A DNA stretch of 16,776 nucleotides from Paracoccaceae bacterium (GTDB lineage: Bacteria; Pseudomonadota; Alphaproteobacteria; Rhodobacterales; Rhodobacteraceae). Within the stretch, counting starts at the first letter, position 1, and each line of letters starts with the position of its first letter. Below are positions 1 to 7,426 of the stretch, one piece after another. Position numbers and translations under genes: made by a program. Under the pieces are notes generated by a model. It saw only the letters and a list, made by a program, of their open reading frames with translations, was not told where the DNA came from and did no database searches. The stretch spans positions 1 through 16,776 of the forward strand of contig JAESQH010000207.1 of assembly GCA_016765235.1 (NCBI GenBank), in the 5' to 3' direction.

Positions 1-2
1 AC

Positions 3-140
3 GCTGTTCGCCAAGGCAAAGTGATCGAGCTGGACTTGACCGAGACTGATGCAGCCAAGGCCGAAGCGACCGTCACAAAAATGTGCGAAAAGCTTTTGGC
101 GAACACCGTTATCGAAGATTTCAAAGTCGAGATTCTCTGA
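3..140 (+). CDS. purS: FGAM synthase subunit PurS (C-terminal part; start lies outside the window)
   Basis: The last 45 codons of an ORF that enters from the left edge and ends in TGA. The visible peptide begins AVRQGKVIEL and ends EDFKVEIL, which matches the second half of PurS, a small protein of about 80 residues. PurS bridges PurL and PurQ in the three-subunit phosphoribosylformylglycinamidine synthase (fourth step of purine synthesis, cytoplasm). Its stop overlaps the purQ start by one base (TGATG), the usual purS-purQ arrangement, so the two are almost certainly co-transcribed and translationally coupled. The family call rests on both the peptide and the neighbour. Confidence 0.88.
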   Translation, partial: AVRQGKVIELDLTETDAAKAEATVTKMCEKLLANTVIEDFKVEIL

Positions 141-811
141 TGCGTTCTGCCGTCATTGTTTTCCCCGGATCCAACTGTGACCGCGACATGGCCGTAGCGC
201 TGGAACGCGCCAGCGGCGTTAAAGCGCAAATGGTTTGGCACAAAGACGCGTCTCTGCCCGATGGGCTAGACGTTGTCACCATCCCCGGCGGTTTTTCTTT
301 TGGTGATTACCTGCGTTGTGGGGCAATCGCAGCCCGTTCGCCAATCATGCGTTCGGTTGCGGATTTCGCCAACAAAGGCGGCCATGTTCTGGGTGTTTGC
401 AACGGGTTTCAGGTATTGATCGAAGCTGGTCTATTACCGGGTGCATTGATGCGGAACTCTGGCTTGAAGTTTGTCTGCAAAGACTCTGAAATCAAAGTGA
501 AAACAACCGATAGCCCGTTCACGAATGCCTACACAAAAGGCGGTTCCGTAACCTACCCCATCGCCCACCATGACGGGAATTACGTAGCTGACGAAGCCCT
601 TGTGGACCGCTTGCGCGGTGATGATCGCGTTGCGTTTACTTATTCTGATAACCCGAACGGTTCTAGCGCTGATATCGCCGGAATATTGTCTGAAAATCGC
701 CGTGTGCTTGGAATGATGCCGCACCCCGAGCGTCTGAATGATTCAGAACTTGGGGGTACGGACGGTAACAAATTGTTCACATCATTGGCCGAGGCGCTGG
801 TTAACGCTTAG
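140..811 (+). CDS. purQ: Phosphoribosylformylglycinamidine synthase glutaminase subunit PurQ
   Basis: PurQ hydrolyses glutamine and passes ammonia to PurL to make FGAM from FGAR. The 223-residue protein is full length for the family and is a single class I glutamine amidotransferase domain. The nucleophile is Cys87 in GVCNGFQ, and His195 and Glu197 in MMPHPERL complete the triad. The N-terminus SAVIVFPGSNCDRD is typical of PurQ. The ORF is open upstream to position 83, but I chose the ATG at 140 because it gives the normal N-terminus and overlaps the purS stop by one base. The stop TAG (809-811) directly abuts the stop of the convergent msrP, with no base between them and no visible terminator. 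Confidence 0.96.
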   Translation: MRSAVIVFPGSNCDRDMAVALERASGVKAQMVWHKDASLPDGLDVVTIPGGFSFGDYLRCGAIAARSPIMRSVADFANKGGHVLGVCNGFQVLIEAGLLPGALMRNSGLKFVCKDSEIKVKTTDSPFTNAYTKGGSVTYPIAHHDGNYVADEALVDRLRGDDRVAFTYSDNPNGSSADIAGILSENRRVLGMMPHPERLNDSELGGTDGNKLFTSLAEALVNA

Positions 812-1777
812 TTAACGCCATAGCCGATCACCAAGGCTTTCCTCCATCCCGTCATACAAATGCGCGACTTGTGCGCCGTAGCCGTTGAATATCTGTGTCG
901 GAATGCGCTCATCGCTGTCCAGCGGCTTTTCTGTCGCTTGCGTCCAACGGCGATGATCCACGGCCGGATTAACATTCGCCCAGAACCCGTATTCTTTCTT
1001 CTGCAAATCTTCCCAAAATCCAACAGGGCGTTTATCGGTAAACGAAACCTTAACAATCGACTTGATCGACTTGAACCCGAACTTCCACGGCATATGCACA
1101 CGCAACGGTGCACCGAATTGCTTGTGCAGAACCTTTCCGTAAGCCCCGACAACCATAAACGCCAATTCGTTCGTGGCCTCGGCCATGGTGAAACCTTCGA
1201 CATAAGGCCAAGGATACCAAGCGGCTTTTTGCTCTTTCGCGACTTTAGTGTCCATAAACGTTTCGAACCGGATATATTTCGCACCGGAACTGGGATTCGC
1301 CAACTCAACCAGTTTGGCCATCGGGAACCCGATCCACGGCACAACCATCGACCACGCCTCAACGCAGCGGTGACGGACAATACGTTCCTCGACACCTGTG
1401 CGTTTTATCAAATCCTCGATTCCGATCTGGAATGGCCTATCAACCATCCCGCCGACCTCGATCACCCAATCATCGGTAGATAGATTTTGCGCTTCTTTCG
1501 AAATACGCTTGCTGGACCCAAACTCATAGAAGTTGTTGTATTTGCTTGTAATTGACTCGGCTGTAACCCGCCGTCCGGCATCGGCAAACTGGGCATTCAA
1601 GCTTGGTGCCGGTTTAAACGGAGTTTCAGGAATTGCTGCGTCCGCGCCTGCACCCATCAGCGCCAAGCCTGCACCAGCCCCGAACCCGGCCATTAAATTG
1701 CGCCTGTTAAGGTACAACGTTTCGTCGGTAACAATATTCTCTCGTATAAGCCAATCTGGCTTTCTGTGATAAATCAT
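812..1777 (-). CDS. msrP: Protein-methionine-sulfoxide reductase catalytic subunit MsrP (YedY family, Mo enzyme)
   Basis: MsrP repairs oxidised methionines in periplasmic proteins and carries a molybdopterin cofactor. The 321-residue protein has a twin-arginine signal: RR at residues 25-26 (NRRNLMAGFG), then a glycine/alanine-rich hydrophobic stretch and a likely cleavage near ADAA. Cys138 in RHRCVEAWSMVVPW is the expected molybdenum ligand of the sulfite-oxidase-like fold. Other family blocks are visible: YEFGSSKRI, APLRVHMPWKFGFKS and KPVGFWE-like RPVGFWE. The ATG at 1777 is preceded by AAGGGGAA, a good ribosome site. Its membrane heme partner MsrQ, often the next gene, is absent: purQ follows tail to tail. 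The gene is transcribed divergently from the dctB-like kinase. Confidence 0.95.
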   Translation of the reverse strand: MIYHRKPDWLIRENIVTDETLYLNRRNLMAGFGAGAGLALMGAGADAAIPETPFKPAPSLNAQFADAGRRVTAESITSKYNNFYEFGSSKRISKEAQNLSTDDWVIEVGGMVDRPFQIGIEDLIKRTGVEERIVRHRCVEAWSMVVPWIGFPMAKLVELANPSSGAKYIRFETFMDTKVAKEQKAAWYPWPYVEGFTMAEATNELAFMVVGAYGKVLHKQFGAPLRVHMPWKFGFKSIKSIVKVSFTDKRPVGFWEDLQKKEYGFWANVNPAVDHRRWTQATEKPLDSDERIPTQIFNGYGAQVAHLYDGMEESLGDRLWR

Positions 1778-1877
1778 TTATTTCCCCTTCATTTTGCAAG
1801 GACTATAGGGCGGTTATTTGCCTATATCCAATCAAAGAAGCTTGAGGGAATGTTACCAAACCCTTACTTCAGTACTT
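1778..1877. promoter_or_regulatory. Divergent intergenic region between msrP and the dctB-like kinase
   Basis: This 100-bp AT-rich stretch must hold the msrP promoter and probably the promoter of the kinase-regulator pair, because the genes diverge. It contains the msrP ribosome site (AAGGGGAA on the minus strand). TTGCAA at 1794-1799 and TATATC at 1823-1828 resemble promoter elements, but their 23-bp spacing is too long to call a promoter with confidence. I see no clear palindromic operator. Confidence 0.4.
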
Positions 1878-3599
1878 ATGAATACTGCGAGACTACGATT
1901 GCCGCGTTTACCATTGGTCCAGATCCTCATCTGGGCGGGCTTAGTGCTGACCGTACTTCTCCTTTGGGGATCAACCAGTTTCTTAACGGACAGGTTTACA
2001 ACCGAACAACGTGAGAAGTCGCGTCAGAGGGCTGATCTTTTCGCCAGTACAATCTCCGCGACACTTCAGCGAAACGCTTACGTGCCTTTGTTGTTATCAC
2101 GCGATCAAACAATTATTTATTCATTAATAACAGGCGATTACTCGGCAACGTCAACTCGACTTATATCTTTCAAAGAAGACCTCTCAGCGGCTTCCATCAT
2201 CCTGATGGACATCAATGGACTGGTAGTTGCGGCAACAGACCCGCGTGACATTTTCGTCAAAGAAGAACGCCCCGGATTTTTTATTCGCGCGCTTCGCGAA
2301 AACGCCACGGTTTTTCAGGCGCTGCGAATTGACGGAAAAGTGAACGGATTTTACTACGCCCGAAAAATCGAGTTCGAAGACGAAAGTATTGGCGTAATCG
2401 TCGTTGAAGTTGATCTTCAGCGTCAGGAAAATTTTTGGCGTCGCAGTGGCGCAAACGTGGTTCTTTCCGATTCTTCAGGCGACATCCTGCTCGCGTCGCA
2501 TTCAGTATGGCGCAATACCACCCTTCAGGATTTGTTAACCTCGACGTACCGCCCCACAACGTCTGAACGTATTTTCGGTAATGATGCAGAAGCCCCGCAA
2601 TCATTCGTCTACATCAACGGCGAACGCCTGCTGGTAAGCGCGGCGAGCGTTGGATTCTTGGGCTGGGATTTAAGCTATTTCGCATCCCTAGAAGACGCAC
2701 AGGCACGGGTTAACGCTTTCATTGCGTTGGAATTGATGATCCTCGCAATGCTGGCCGCGCTAATCTTCTACCTGATATCCCGTAAAACCACGCGACAATC
2801 CACAGAAATTCAGGCCGAATCCGCAGAACTCCGTCGCCTGAACAACCGCCTGTCTAGCGAGATTGAACAACGCCAACGCGCCGAACAAATGTTGGAAACT
2901 GCCGAACAAAGTTTGGAGCAAGCCTCCAAGCTGGCGGCTTTGGGTCAGATGTCAGCGTCCGTCAGCCACGAGTTGAACCAACCATTGGCTGCAATGCGCA
3001 CCTATTTGGCAGGCGCACGCCTATTGCTACAACGAAATAGGACGGAGGAAGCCTTGATAAGCTTTCAACGCATTGACGACCTGATCGAGCGCATGGGGGC
3101 TATCACCAAACAGTTGAAATCCCACGCGACAAAAACATCAGGCGTAGCGGTCACTATTGATTTGCGCGATTCCGTAGCGTCGGCCATGTCGATGATGGCC
3201 CCGCAGCTTGGTAAAACGCAGGTTAACATTGTGCGCAACTTTAGCGACCAACCCGCGCTTGTTGTTGGTGATCCGGTGCGCATCGAGCAGATAATTGTTA
3301 ACCTTTTGCGTAACGCACTCGATGCGGTGAAGCCCGTTGAAGATAAGCGGATCGAGGTTACATTGAAGGTCGAAGATGCCGTAACGCTGATGGTTCAGGA
3401 CAACGGCACCGGAATCGAGGATGCCAGCACCCTGTTTGAACCCTTTGCAACAACAAAAAAACCCGGCGAGGGTGTCGGGCTTGGCCTTGCCATCTCTGCC
3501 GGATTCGCCACTGATATGAACGGGAAGTTAACGGGTCGCAACGCGACGCCCGTCGGAGCGATATTTGAATTACTACTACCTCGGGCACCCGCCCAGTAA
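1878..3599 (+). CDS. dctB: DctB-like membrane sensor histidine kinase (C4-dicarboxylate sensor family)
   Basis: Sensor kinase of a two-component system with the regulator directly downstream. The order is: a transmembrane segment near residues 15-30, a periplasmic region of about 245 residues (the double-PDC-like sensor of DctB kinases), a second transmembrane segment near 283-300, and a long coiled coil with an ERQRAEQ-like sequence. Then come the dimerisation/phosphoacceptor domain with SHELNQPLAAMRTY (His364) and an ATPase domain with NLLRNALDA, DNGTGI and GVGLGLAIS. SHELNQPLAA is the signature of the DctB/NtrB-like class. I chose the ATG at 1878 (573 residues). The frame stays open to a TTG at 1818 (593 residues), and no strong ribosome site decides between them. 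No dicarboxylate transporter gene is visible here, so the signal is inferred from the family. Confidence 0.85.
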   Translation: MNTARLRLPRLPLVQILIWAGLVLTVLLLWGSTSFLTDRFTTEQREKSRQRADLFASTISATLQRNAYVPLLLSRDQTIIYSLITGDYSATSTRLISFKEDLSAASIILMDINGLVVAATDPRDIFVKEERPGFFIRALRENATVFQALRIDGKVNGFYYARKIEFEDESIGVIVVEVDLQRQENFWRRSGANVVLSDSSGDILLASHSVWRNTTLQDLLTSTYRPTTSERIFGNDAEAPQSFVYINGERLLVSAASVGFLGWDLSYFASLEDAQARVNAFIALELMILAMLAALIFYLISRKTTRQSTEIQAESAELRRLNNRLSSEIEQRQRAEQMLETAEQSLEQASKLAALGQMSASVSHELNQPLAAMRTYLAGARLLLQRNRTEEALISFQRIDDLIERMGAITKQLKSHATKTSGVAVTIDLRDSVASAMSMMAPQLGKTQVNIVRNFSDQPALVVGDPVRIEQIIVNLLRNALDAVKPVEDKRIEVTLKVEDAVTLMVQDNGTGIEDASTLFEPFATTKKPGEGVGLGLAISAGFATDMNGKLTGRNATPVGAIFELLLPRAPAQ

Positions 3600-3614
3600 C
3601 CTTTCGGAGTCAGC

Positions 3615-4946
3615 ATGTCTGAAACATTAAAAGTCGCTATTATTGATGACGAGGCAGATATGCGGGCGTCAATCAGCCAATGGTTGGAACTGTCTGGCTT
3701 CAAAACCATCTGCTTTGAAACTGCCAACGAGGCGATCACCACGCTTGGTTCAGATTTTCCAGGTATCGTTTTGTCTGACATCCGCATGCCCGGTATGGAC
3801 GGTATGGAACTGCTAAAGCGCCTTCACACAGTTGATTCAGCCCTTCCCGTGATTTTGATAACAGGCCACGGTGACGTGCAGATGGCCGTCGATGCAATGC
3901 GGATCGGTGCTTACGATTTTGTCGAAAAACCGTTTGATCCCGAACGCTTGGCTGATCTGGCCCGCCACGCGATCGAGGCTCGACGTTTGACATTGGACAA
4001 CCGCGCATTGCGACGCGAATTATCAGACGGCACCGTTTTGCTTCGTAAAATCATGGGAAACAGCCCGCAGATTGAAAAGCTGCGCGAGGATATCCTGGAT
4101 TTAGCGCAAGCGGATGCAAATGTGTTGATCACCGGCGAGACCGGTACGGGTAAAAGCCTGATCGCACGCGGGATTCACGCCTGTGGTTCGCGTCAGGGTA
4201 AACCGTTTTATTCGCTGAACTGCACAGCATTGACTGAAGAAGAAATGCTGGCAAGGTTGTTTGGCCCCGCTATAGACGCCGAGAACCGCCCTGTTATGGC
4301 CTCAAGCACGCCCTGCACGGTGTGCTTGGAAGATGTGCATTCACTGTCGGAAACCGTTCAAAGCCGTCTGTTGGCAGCCTTGGAGAAAATGGGCGAAGAT
4401 GGTGATGAGAACATTGTTCGTATCCTCTCCATCTCGGGCGTTCCAATTGACGAAACGCAAAAATCCTTGCGACCAGACCTCTATTACCGTCTTGCAAACA
4501 TGGAAGTGGTAGCACCCACCCTTCGGGAACGTGGCGAGGATGTTTTGATCCTGTTCACTCGTTTCCTACAGCTGTTTTCCGAAGATTACGGCTGCGATGT
4601 TCCTGAACTTTCCGCGCAAGACGCCGCCAATTTGTTGCAAGCGGCATGGCCTGGCAACATCCGCCAATTGCAAAACCTTGCGGAACGGGCCGTGTTGCAA
4701 TCTAGGCGCGGTGAAACGGGTATTGCTTCCTTGTTGACCGACGAAGGGCTGCGCGAACCATCCGAACAAACCGGCGAAAAGCCTTTGAAAGAACACGTCG
4801 AAGCGTTCGAGCGTATGTTAATCGAAAACGCATTGCGCCGAAATCGTGGGTCTGTTGCTTCGGTGATGGAAGAACTCGCCCTGCCCCGCCGCACATTAAA
4901 CGAGAAAATGGCGAAATATGGCCTTAGCCGCGGGGATTATGTTTAG
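3615..4946 (+). CDS. dctD: DctD/NtrC-family response regulator lacking the GAFTGA motif
   Basis: Cognate regulator of the upstream kinase: the stop-to-start gap is 15 bp with GGAG at 3606-3609. Residues 5-120 are a receiver domain (DD at 11-12, phosphoacceptor Asp55 in SDIRMPG, Lys105). Residues 145-370 are an AAA+ domain with Walker A GETGTGKS (174-181), arginine fingers in LRPDLYYRL (Arg286, Arg292) and sensor II WPGNIR (345-350). Residues 402-441 form a Fis-type helix-turn-helix. The GAFTGA loop that binds sigma-54 is missing: LFG (215-217) is followed by a region about six residues shorter than in rhizobial DctD. Walker B reads VCLEDV rather than LFLDEI, and sensor I lacks the usual ATN. 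The DctD name rests on the kinase pairing and overall similarity; the target genes are unknown. The stop overlaps the convergent DUF1638 gene by four bases. Confidence 0.85.
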   Translation: MSETLKVAIIDDEADMRASISQWLELSGFKTICFETANEAITTLGSDFPGIVLSDIRMPGMDGMELLKRLHTVDSALPVILITGHGDVQMAVDAMRIGAYDFVEKPFDPERLADLARHAIEARRLTLDNRALRRELSDGTVLLRKIMGNSPQIEKLREDILDLAQADANVLITGETGTGKSLIARGIHACGSRQGKPFYSLNCTALTEEEMLARLFGPAIDAENRPVMASSTPCTVCLEDVHSLSETVQSRLLAALEKMGEDGDENIVRILSISGVPIDETQKSLRPDLYYRLANMEVVAPTLRERGEDVLILFTRFLQLFSEDYGCDVPELSAQDAANLLQAAWPGNIRQLQNLAERAVLQSRRGETGIASLLTDEGLREPSEQTGEKPLKEHVEAFERMLIENALRRNRGSVASVMEELALPRRTLNEKMAKYGLSRGDYV

Positions 4947-5581
4947 GCGTAATTCGCCAGTTCAGCCGTTAAATCGCCGTAACCAGTGAAGCGGCGTTCA
5001 TAAACCAGACCCAACCGCGCTGCGGCCTCCTCGGCCAATCTGTCGAGGTCGGGCTGGTTAGTTTGCGCCAGATAAACCAGTTTTTCGTAGTTGCCAAATA
5101 ACATATCACGCAATTGTGGATGCCGATCCAGCCCCATCGGTTTCCACACGAAACTGTCGAACTGGCGCACAAGAAAATCGGTCAGATAAAACGAAGTGAA
5201 TTCGGTTTCAGCGTGGGCCGCGAAGGCTTCGTTTCCCTCAAAAAAGCTATAACAATGCGGTCCCGCCGCCATCTGAACACCCAATTCATTGCACCGCGCT
5301 TGCAGCAAGCCACCAGTACCGCAGTCCGCGTAAACTACGAATATCTCGTCATATTTATCGCGGGACTTTATCACTACGGCCTCTACCGCATCGGGGATTT
5401 TGTCAGGTGTCAGGTGTAAATTCGCAGGTAGGCACTGCAAATCCATATGCGTCCAGTCGTTAACCTTGATTAACGCCAGAATTTCCCGCGCCAATGCCCC
5501 GCACGCCAGCAGAAGTACGCGACCACCCGAAGTGTCCGCGTTCAATCCATCTGTTGTCAGTTGTTCATCCGTGTAGGACAT
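4943..5581 (-). CDS. DUF1638 family protein linked to corrinoid methyltransferase genes
   Basis: A 212-residue soluble protein with the DUF1638 hallmarks: LLLACGALAREIL (Cys27), LPANLHLTPDKIP, VVYADCGTGG (Cys87) and GPHCYSFFEG (His109, Cys110). No signal peptide or membrane segment is visible. The conserved cysteines and histidine would suit metal or cofactor binding, but this is inference. It starts 9 bp after the corrinoid-protein gene, and no strong ribosome site precedes it, so translational coupling is likely. The family is known next to B12-dependent methyltransferase genes in many bacteria. A role in loading, reactivating or using the corrinoid protein is plausible but not proven. Confidence 0.87.
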   Translation of the reverse strand: MSYTDEQLTTDGLNADTSGGRVLLLACGALAREILALIKVNDWTHMDLQCLPANLHLTPDKIPDAVEAVVIKSRDKYDEIFVVYADCGTGGLLQARCNELGVQMAAGPHCYSFFEGNEAFAAHAETEFTSFYLTDFLVRQFDSFVWKPMGLDRHPQLRDMLFGNYEKLVYLAQTNQPDLDRLAEEAAARLGLVYERRFTGYGDLTAELANYA

Positions 5582-5590
5582 GGCGTTTAA

Positions 5591-6292
5591 TCAGGCCGAA
5601 AGCTGGTTGTGCTTCCTGGCCATGAATTCCTTGGCTGTTTCCACGGCAACCGCCGCATCCCGACAGTATGCATCAGCACCGATGGCTTTGCCAAACTCTT
5701 CATTCAGCGGCGCACCACCAACCAGCACAATGTAATTGTCGCGCTTGCCTTGCTCGACCAGCGTATCAATGACGACTTTCATGTACGGCATCGTGGTTGT
5801 CAGCAGGGCTGACATGCCCAGAATATCGGCGTCGTCTTCCTCAAGCGCCGACAGATAATCTTCGACCGAGTTGTTGATCCCGATGTCCTGAATTTCGAAT
5901 CCGGCGCCCTCCATCATCATCCCGACGAGGTTTTTGCCAATGTCGTGGATGTCGCCTTTAACTGTTCCTATTACCATCTTGCCAAGACGCGGTGCGCCTG
6001 TAGCAATTAGCAAAGGTTTAAGGATTACCATCCCACCCTTCATTGCGCCCGCCGCCAGAAGAACTTCGGGCACGAACAGGATGCCGTCGCGAAAATCGAC
6101 ACCAACAATAGCCATGCCTTCAACCAGCGCTTTGGTCAGAACATCGTAAGGCGTCCAATTGCGTTCAAGCAGAATGTTAACAGCCTCTTCGATTTCCTCC
6201 TTCATGCCATCATAAAGGTCATCCATCATTTGTAGAACGAGTTCTTCGTCGTTCAATTCGCTTAGAATTAGGTCGTCTTCTTCATCAGACAT
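5591..6292 (-). CDS. Cobalamin-binding corrinoid protein (MtbC/MetH B12-module type)
   Basis: A methyl-carrier protein of 233 residues. Residues 10-100 resemble the helical cap domain of MetH/MtaC-type proteins. Residues 105-228 are the Rossmann-like B12-binding domain. The base-off signature is GDIHDIGKN with Asp114, His116 (lower cobalt ligand) and Gly119; SALLTTTM (from Ser161) and VGGAP (191-195) are the other two conserved contacts. The ATG follows AGGAATCC at a good distance. The upstream gene encodes the homocysteine S-methyltransferase module, so this protein probably carries the methyl group from methyltetrahydrofolate, betaine or a methylamine to that enzyme. Split methionine synthases of this kind have been reported in Rhodobacteraceae. 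The methyl donor cannot be read from the sequence. Confidence 0.92.
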   Translation of the reverse strand: MSDEEDDLILSELNDEELVLQMMDDLYDGMKEEIEEAVNILLERNWTPYDVLTKALVEGMAIVGVDFRDGILFVPEVLLAAGAMKGGMVILKPLLIATGAPRLGKMVIGTVKGDIHDIGKNLVGMMMEGAGFEIQDIGINNSVEDYLSALEEDDADILGMSALLTTTMPYMKVVIDTLVEQGKRDNYIVLVGGAPLNEEFGKAIGADAYCRDAAVAVETAKEFMARKHNQLSA

Positions 6293-6397
6293 GGTGGGAT
6301 TCCTAAGTATGTGCGGGTTGCAATCTCAGCTTTGAGTTACAGCGCAATATGCAATGAATTCTCGGCAGTTTACGACAGTCGCTGGACGAATTCCGAC
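6293..6397. other. Gap between bmtB and the corrinoid-protein gene
   Basis: A 105-bp stretch between two genes on the minus strand. It holds the AGGA ribosome site of the corrinoid-protein gene. I see no GC-rich hairpin with a T run, and nothing that matches the SAM-II or cobalamin riboswitch cores, so read-through transcription from bmtB is the simplest reading. Confidence 0.4.
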
Positions 6398-7408
6398 TTA
6401 CCCGCCACGGCGACGATTTTTGCGTTTAGGCGCAGTTGCACCATCCAGACCATCAGAATCAGACGAAAACGCACCGAGCGTGGCGCGAATTTTATCCGCA
6501 TCCGGCGCCGAACCGCGAGGCGTTGATTCCAATGCTGCTCTCATCGCAACCAGATGTTCGGGCAAGGTGCCACAGCACCCACCAATGATTTTAGCCCCTG
6601 CATCACGCGCCAACAACGCGTATTCGCCCATCAATTCCGGCGTACCATCGTAATGAATGTGCCCGTGAACGTATTTCGGAATGCCCGCATTACCCTTGGA
6701 AACCACTGGAATCGACGGGTTGGCCTTGCCAAACCCAAGCAACGTGCGCAACAAATCAGACGCGCCGACACCGCAGTTAGCCCCAAACGCGATCGGCGGG
6801 TTTTCAAGCCCGTTAACCATTTCGACCATATCGGTTGCCGTAACACCCATCATGGTGCGGCCAGCGGTATCAAAGCTCATCGTGCCGACCCACGGTGCGC
6901 CAACGTTCTGAAACGCCTTGGCGGCTGCTTTGTATTCCTCGGGTGCAGAAATGGTTTCCAGCCAAAGCACATCGGCCCCACCTTCCATCAACCCTTTGGC
7001 TTGCTCTTCGAAAATCTCGACGGCAGTGTTGAACGAAAGCTCTCCGACCGGTTCCATAATCTCGCCGGTTGGGCCAACGGACCCCGCAACAACGACCTTA
7101 CGGCCCGATGCATCCGCCGCTTCGCGCCCTATCTCGGCAGCAATGCGGTTCAGGATGAATACGTCATTCTGACGTTCATGCAATTTTAGGCGGGAATAAG
7201 TGCCACCAAAGGAATTTGTCAGGAAAATATCGCTGCCGGAATTAATCGCCCCGTCGTAAAGCGCACGGATGCGGTCCGGGTGGGTTTCGTTCCATATCTC
7301 GGGGGCCACGCCCGCTTCCAGCCGCATGTTGAATAAAGTGGTTCCGGTCGCGCCATCGCCAAGTAGCCAATCGCGTGTCTCTAGTAGTTCGCTTAGAAGG
7401 TCGGTCAT
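6398..7408 (-). CDS. bmtB: Homocysteine S-methyltransferase domain protein (BmtB type; probable split methionine synthase module)
   Basis: A 336-residue zinc-dependent methyltransferase that should transfer a methyl group to homocysteine to give methionine. Zinc ligands are visible as Cys212 in FGANCGVG and Cys278-Cys279 in IIGGCCGT. The N-terminal GDGATGTTLF and TNSFGG blocks belong to the substrate barrel. It lacks the folate, B12 and activation domains of full MetH. The corrinoid protein about 105 bp downstream can supply the B12 module. It is often annotated as betaine-homocysteine methyltransferase, but the neighbour favours a methyl-corrinoid donor. GAGGA lies upstream of the ATG, and the gap to sufE is 18 bp, so the two are probably co-transcribed. 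The C-terminus is a short basic tail (RKNRRRGG). Confidence 0.9.
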   Translation of the reverse strand: MTDLLSELLETRDWLLGDGATGTTLFNMRLEAGVAPEIWNETHPDRIRALYDGAINSGSDIFLTNSFGGTYSRLKLHERQNDVFILNRIAAEIGREAADASGRKVVVAGSVGPTGEIMEPVGELSFNTAVEIFEEQAKGLMEGGADVLWLETISAPEEYKAAAKAFQNVGAPWVGTMSFDTAGRTMMGVTATDMVEMVNGLENPPIAFGANCGVGASDLLRTLLGFGKANPSIPVVSKGNAGIPKYVHGHIHYDGTPELMGEYALLARDAGAKIIGGCCGTLPEHLVAMRAALESTPRGSAPDADKIRATLGAFSSDSDGLDGATAPKRKNRRRGG

Positions 7409-7426
7409 GCCGTCAAATCCTCTTCT

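Noticed and set aside
860..1483. A 207-codon plus-strand ORF opposite msrP
   Set aside because: It is the antisense shadow of msrP, whose motifs are unmistakable.
1766..2014. An 82-codon plus-strand ORF overlapping the kinase start
   Set aside because: It is out of frame with the clear kinase sequence, its start lies inside msrP, and it has no recognisable motif.
6293..6397. Possible SAM or cobalamin riboswitch before the corrinoid-protein gene
   Set aside because: The conserved riboswitch core sequences are not present and the gap is short.
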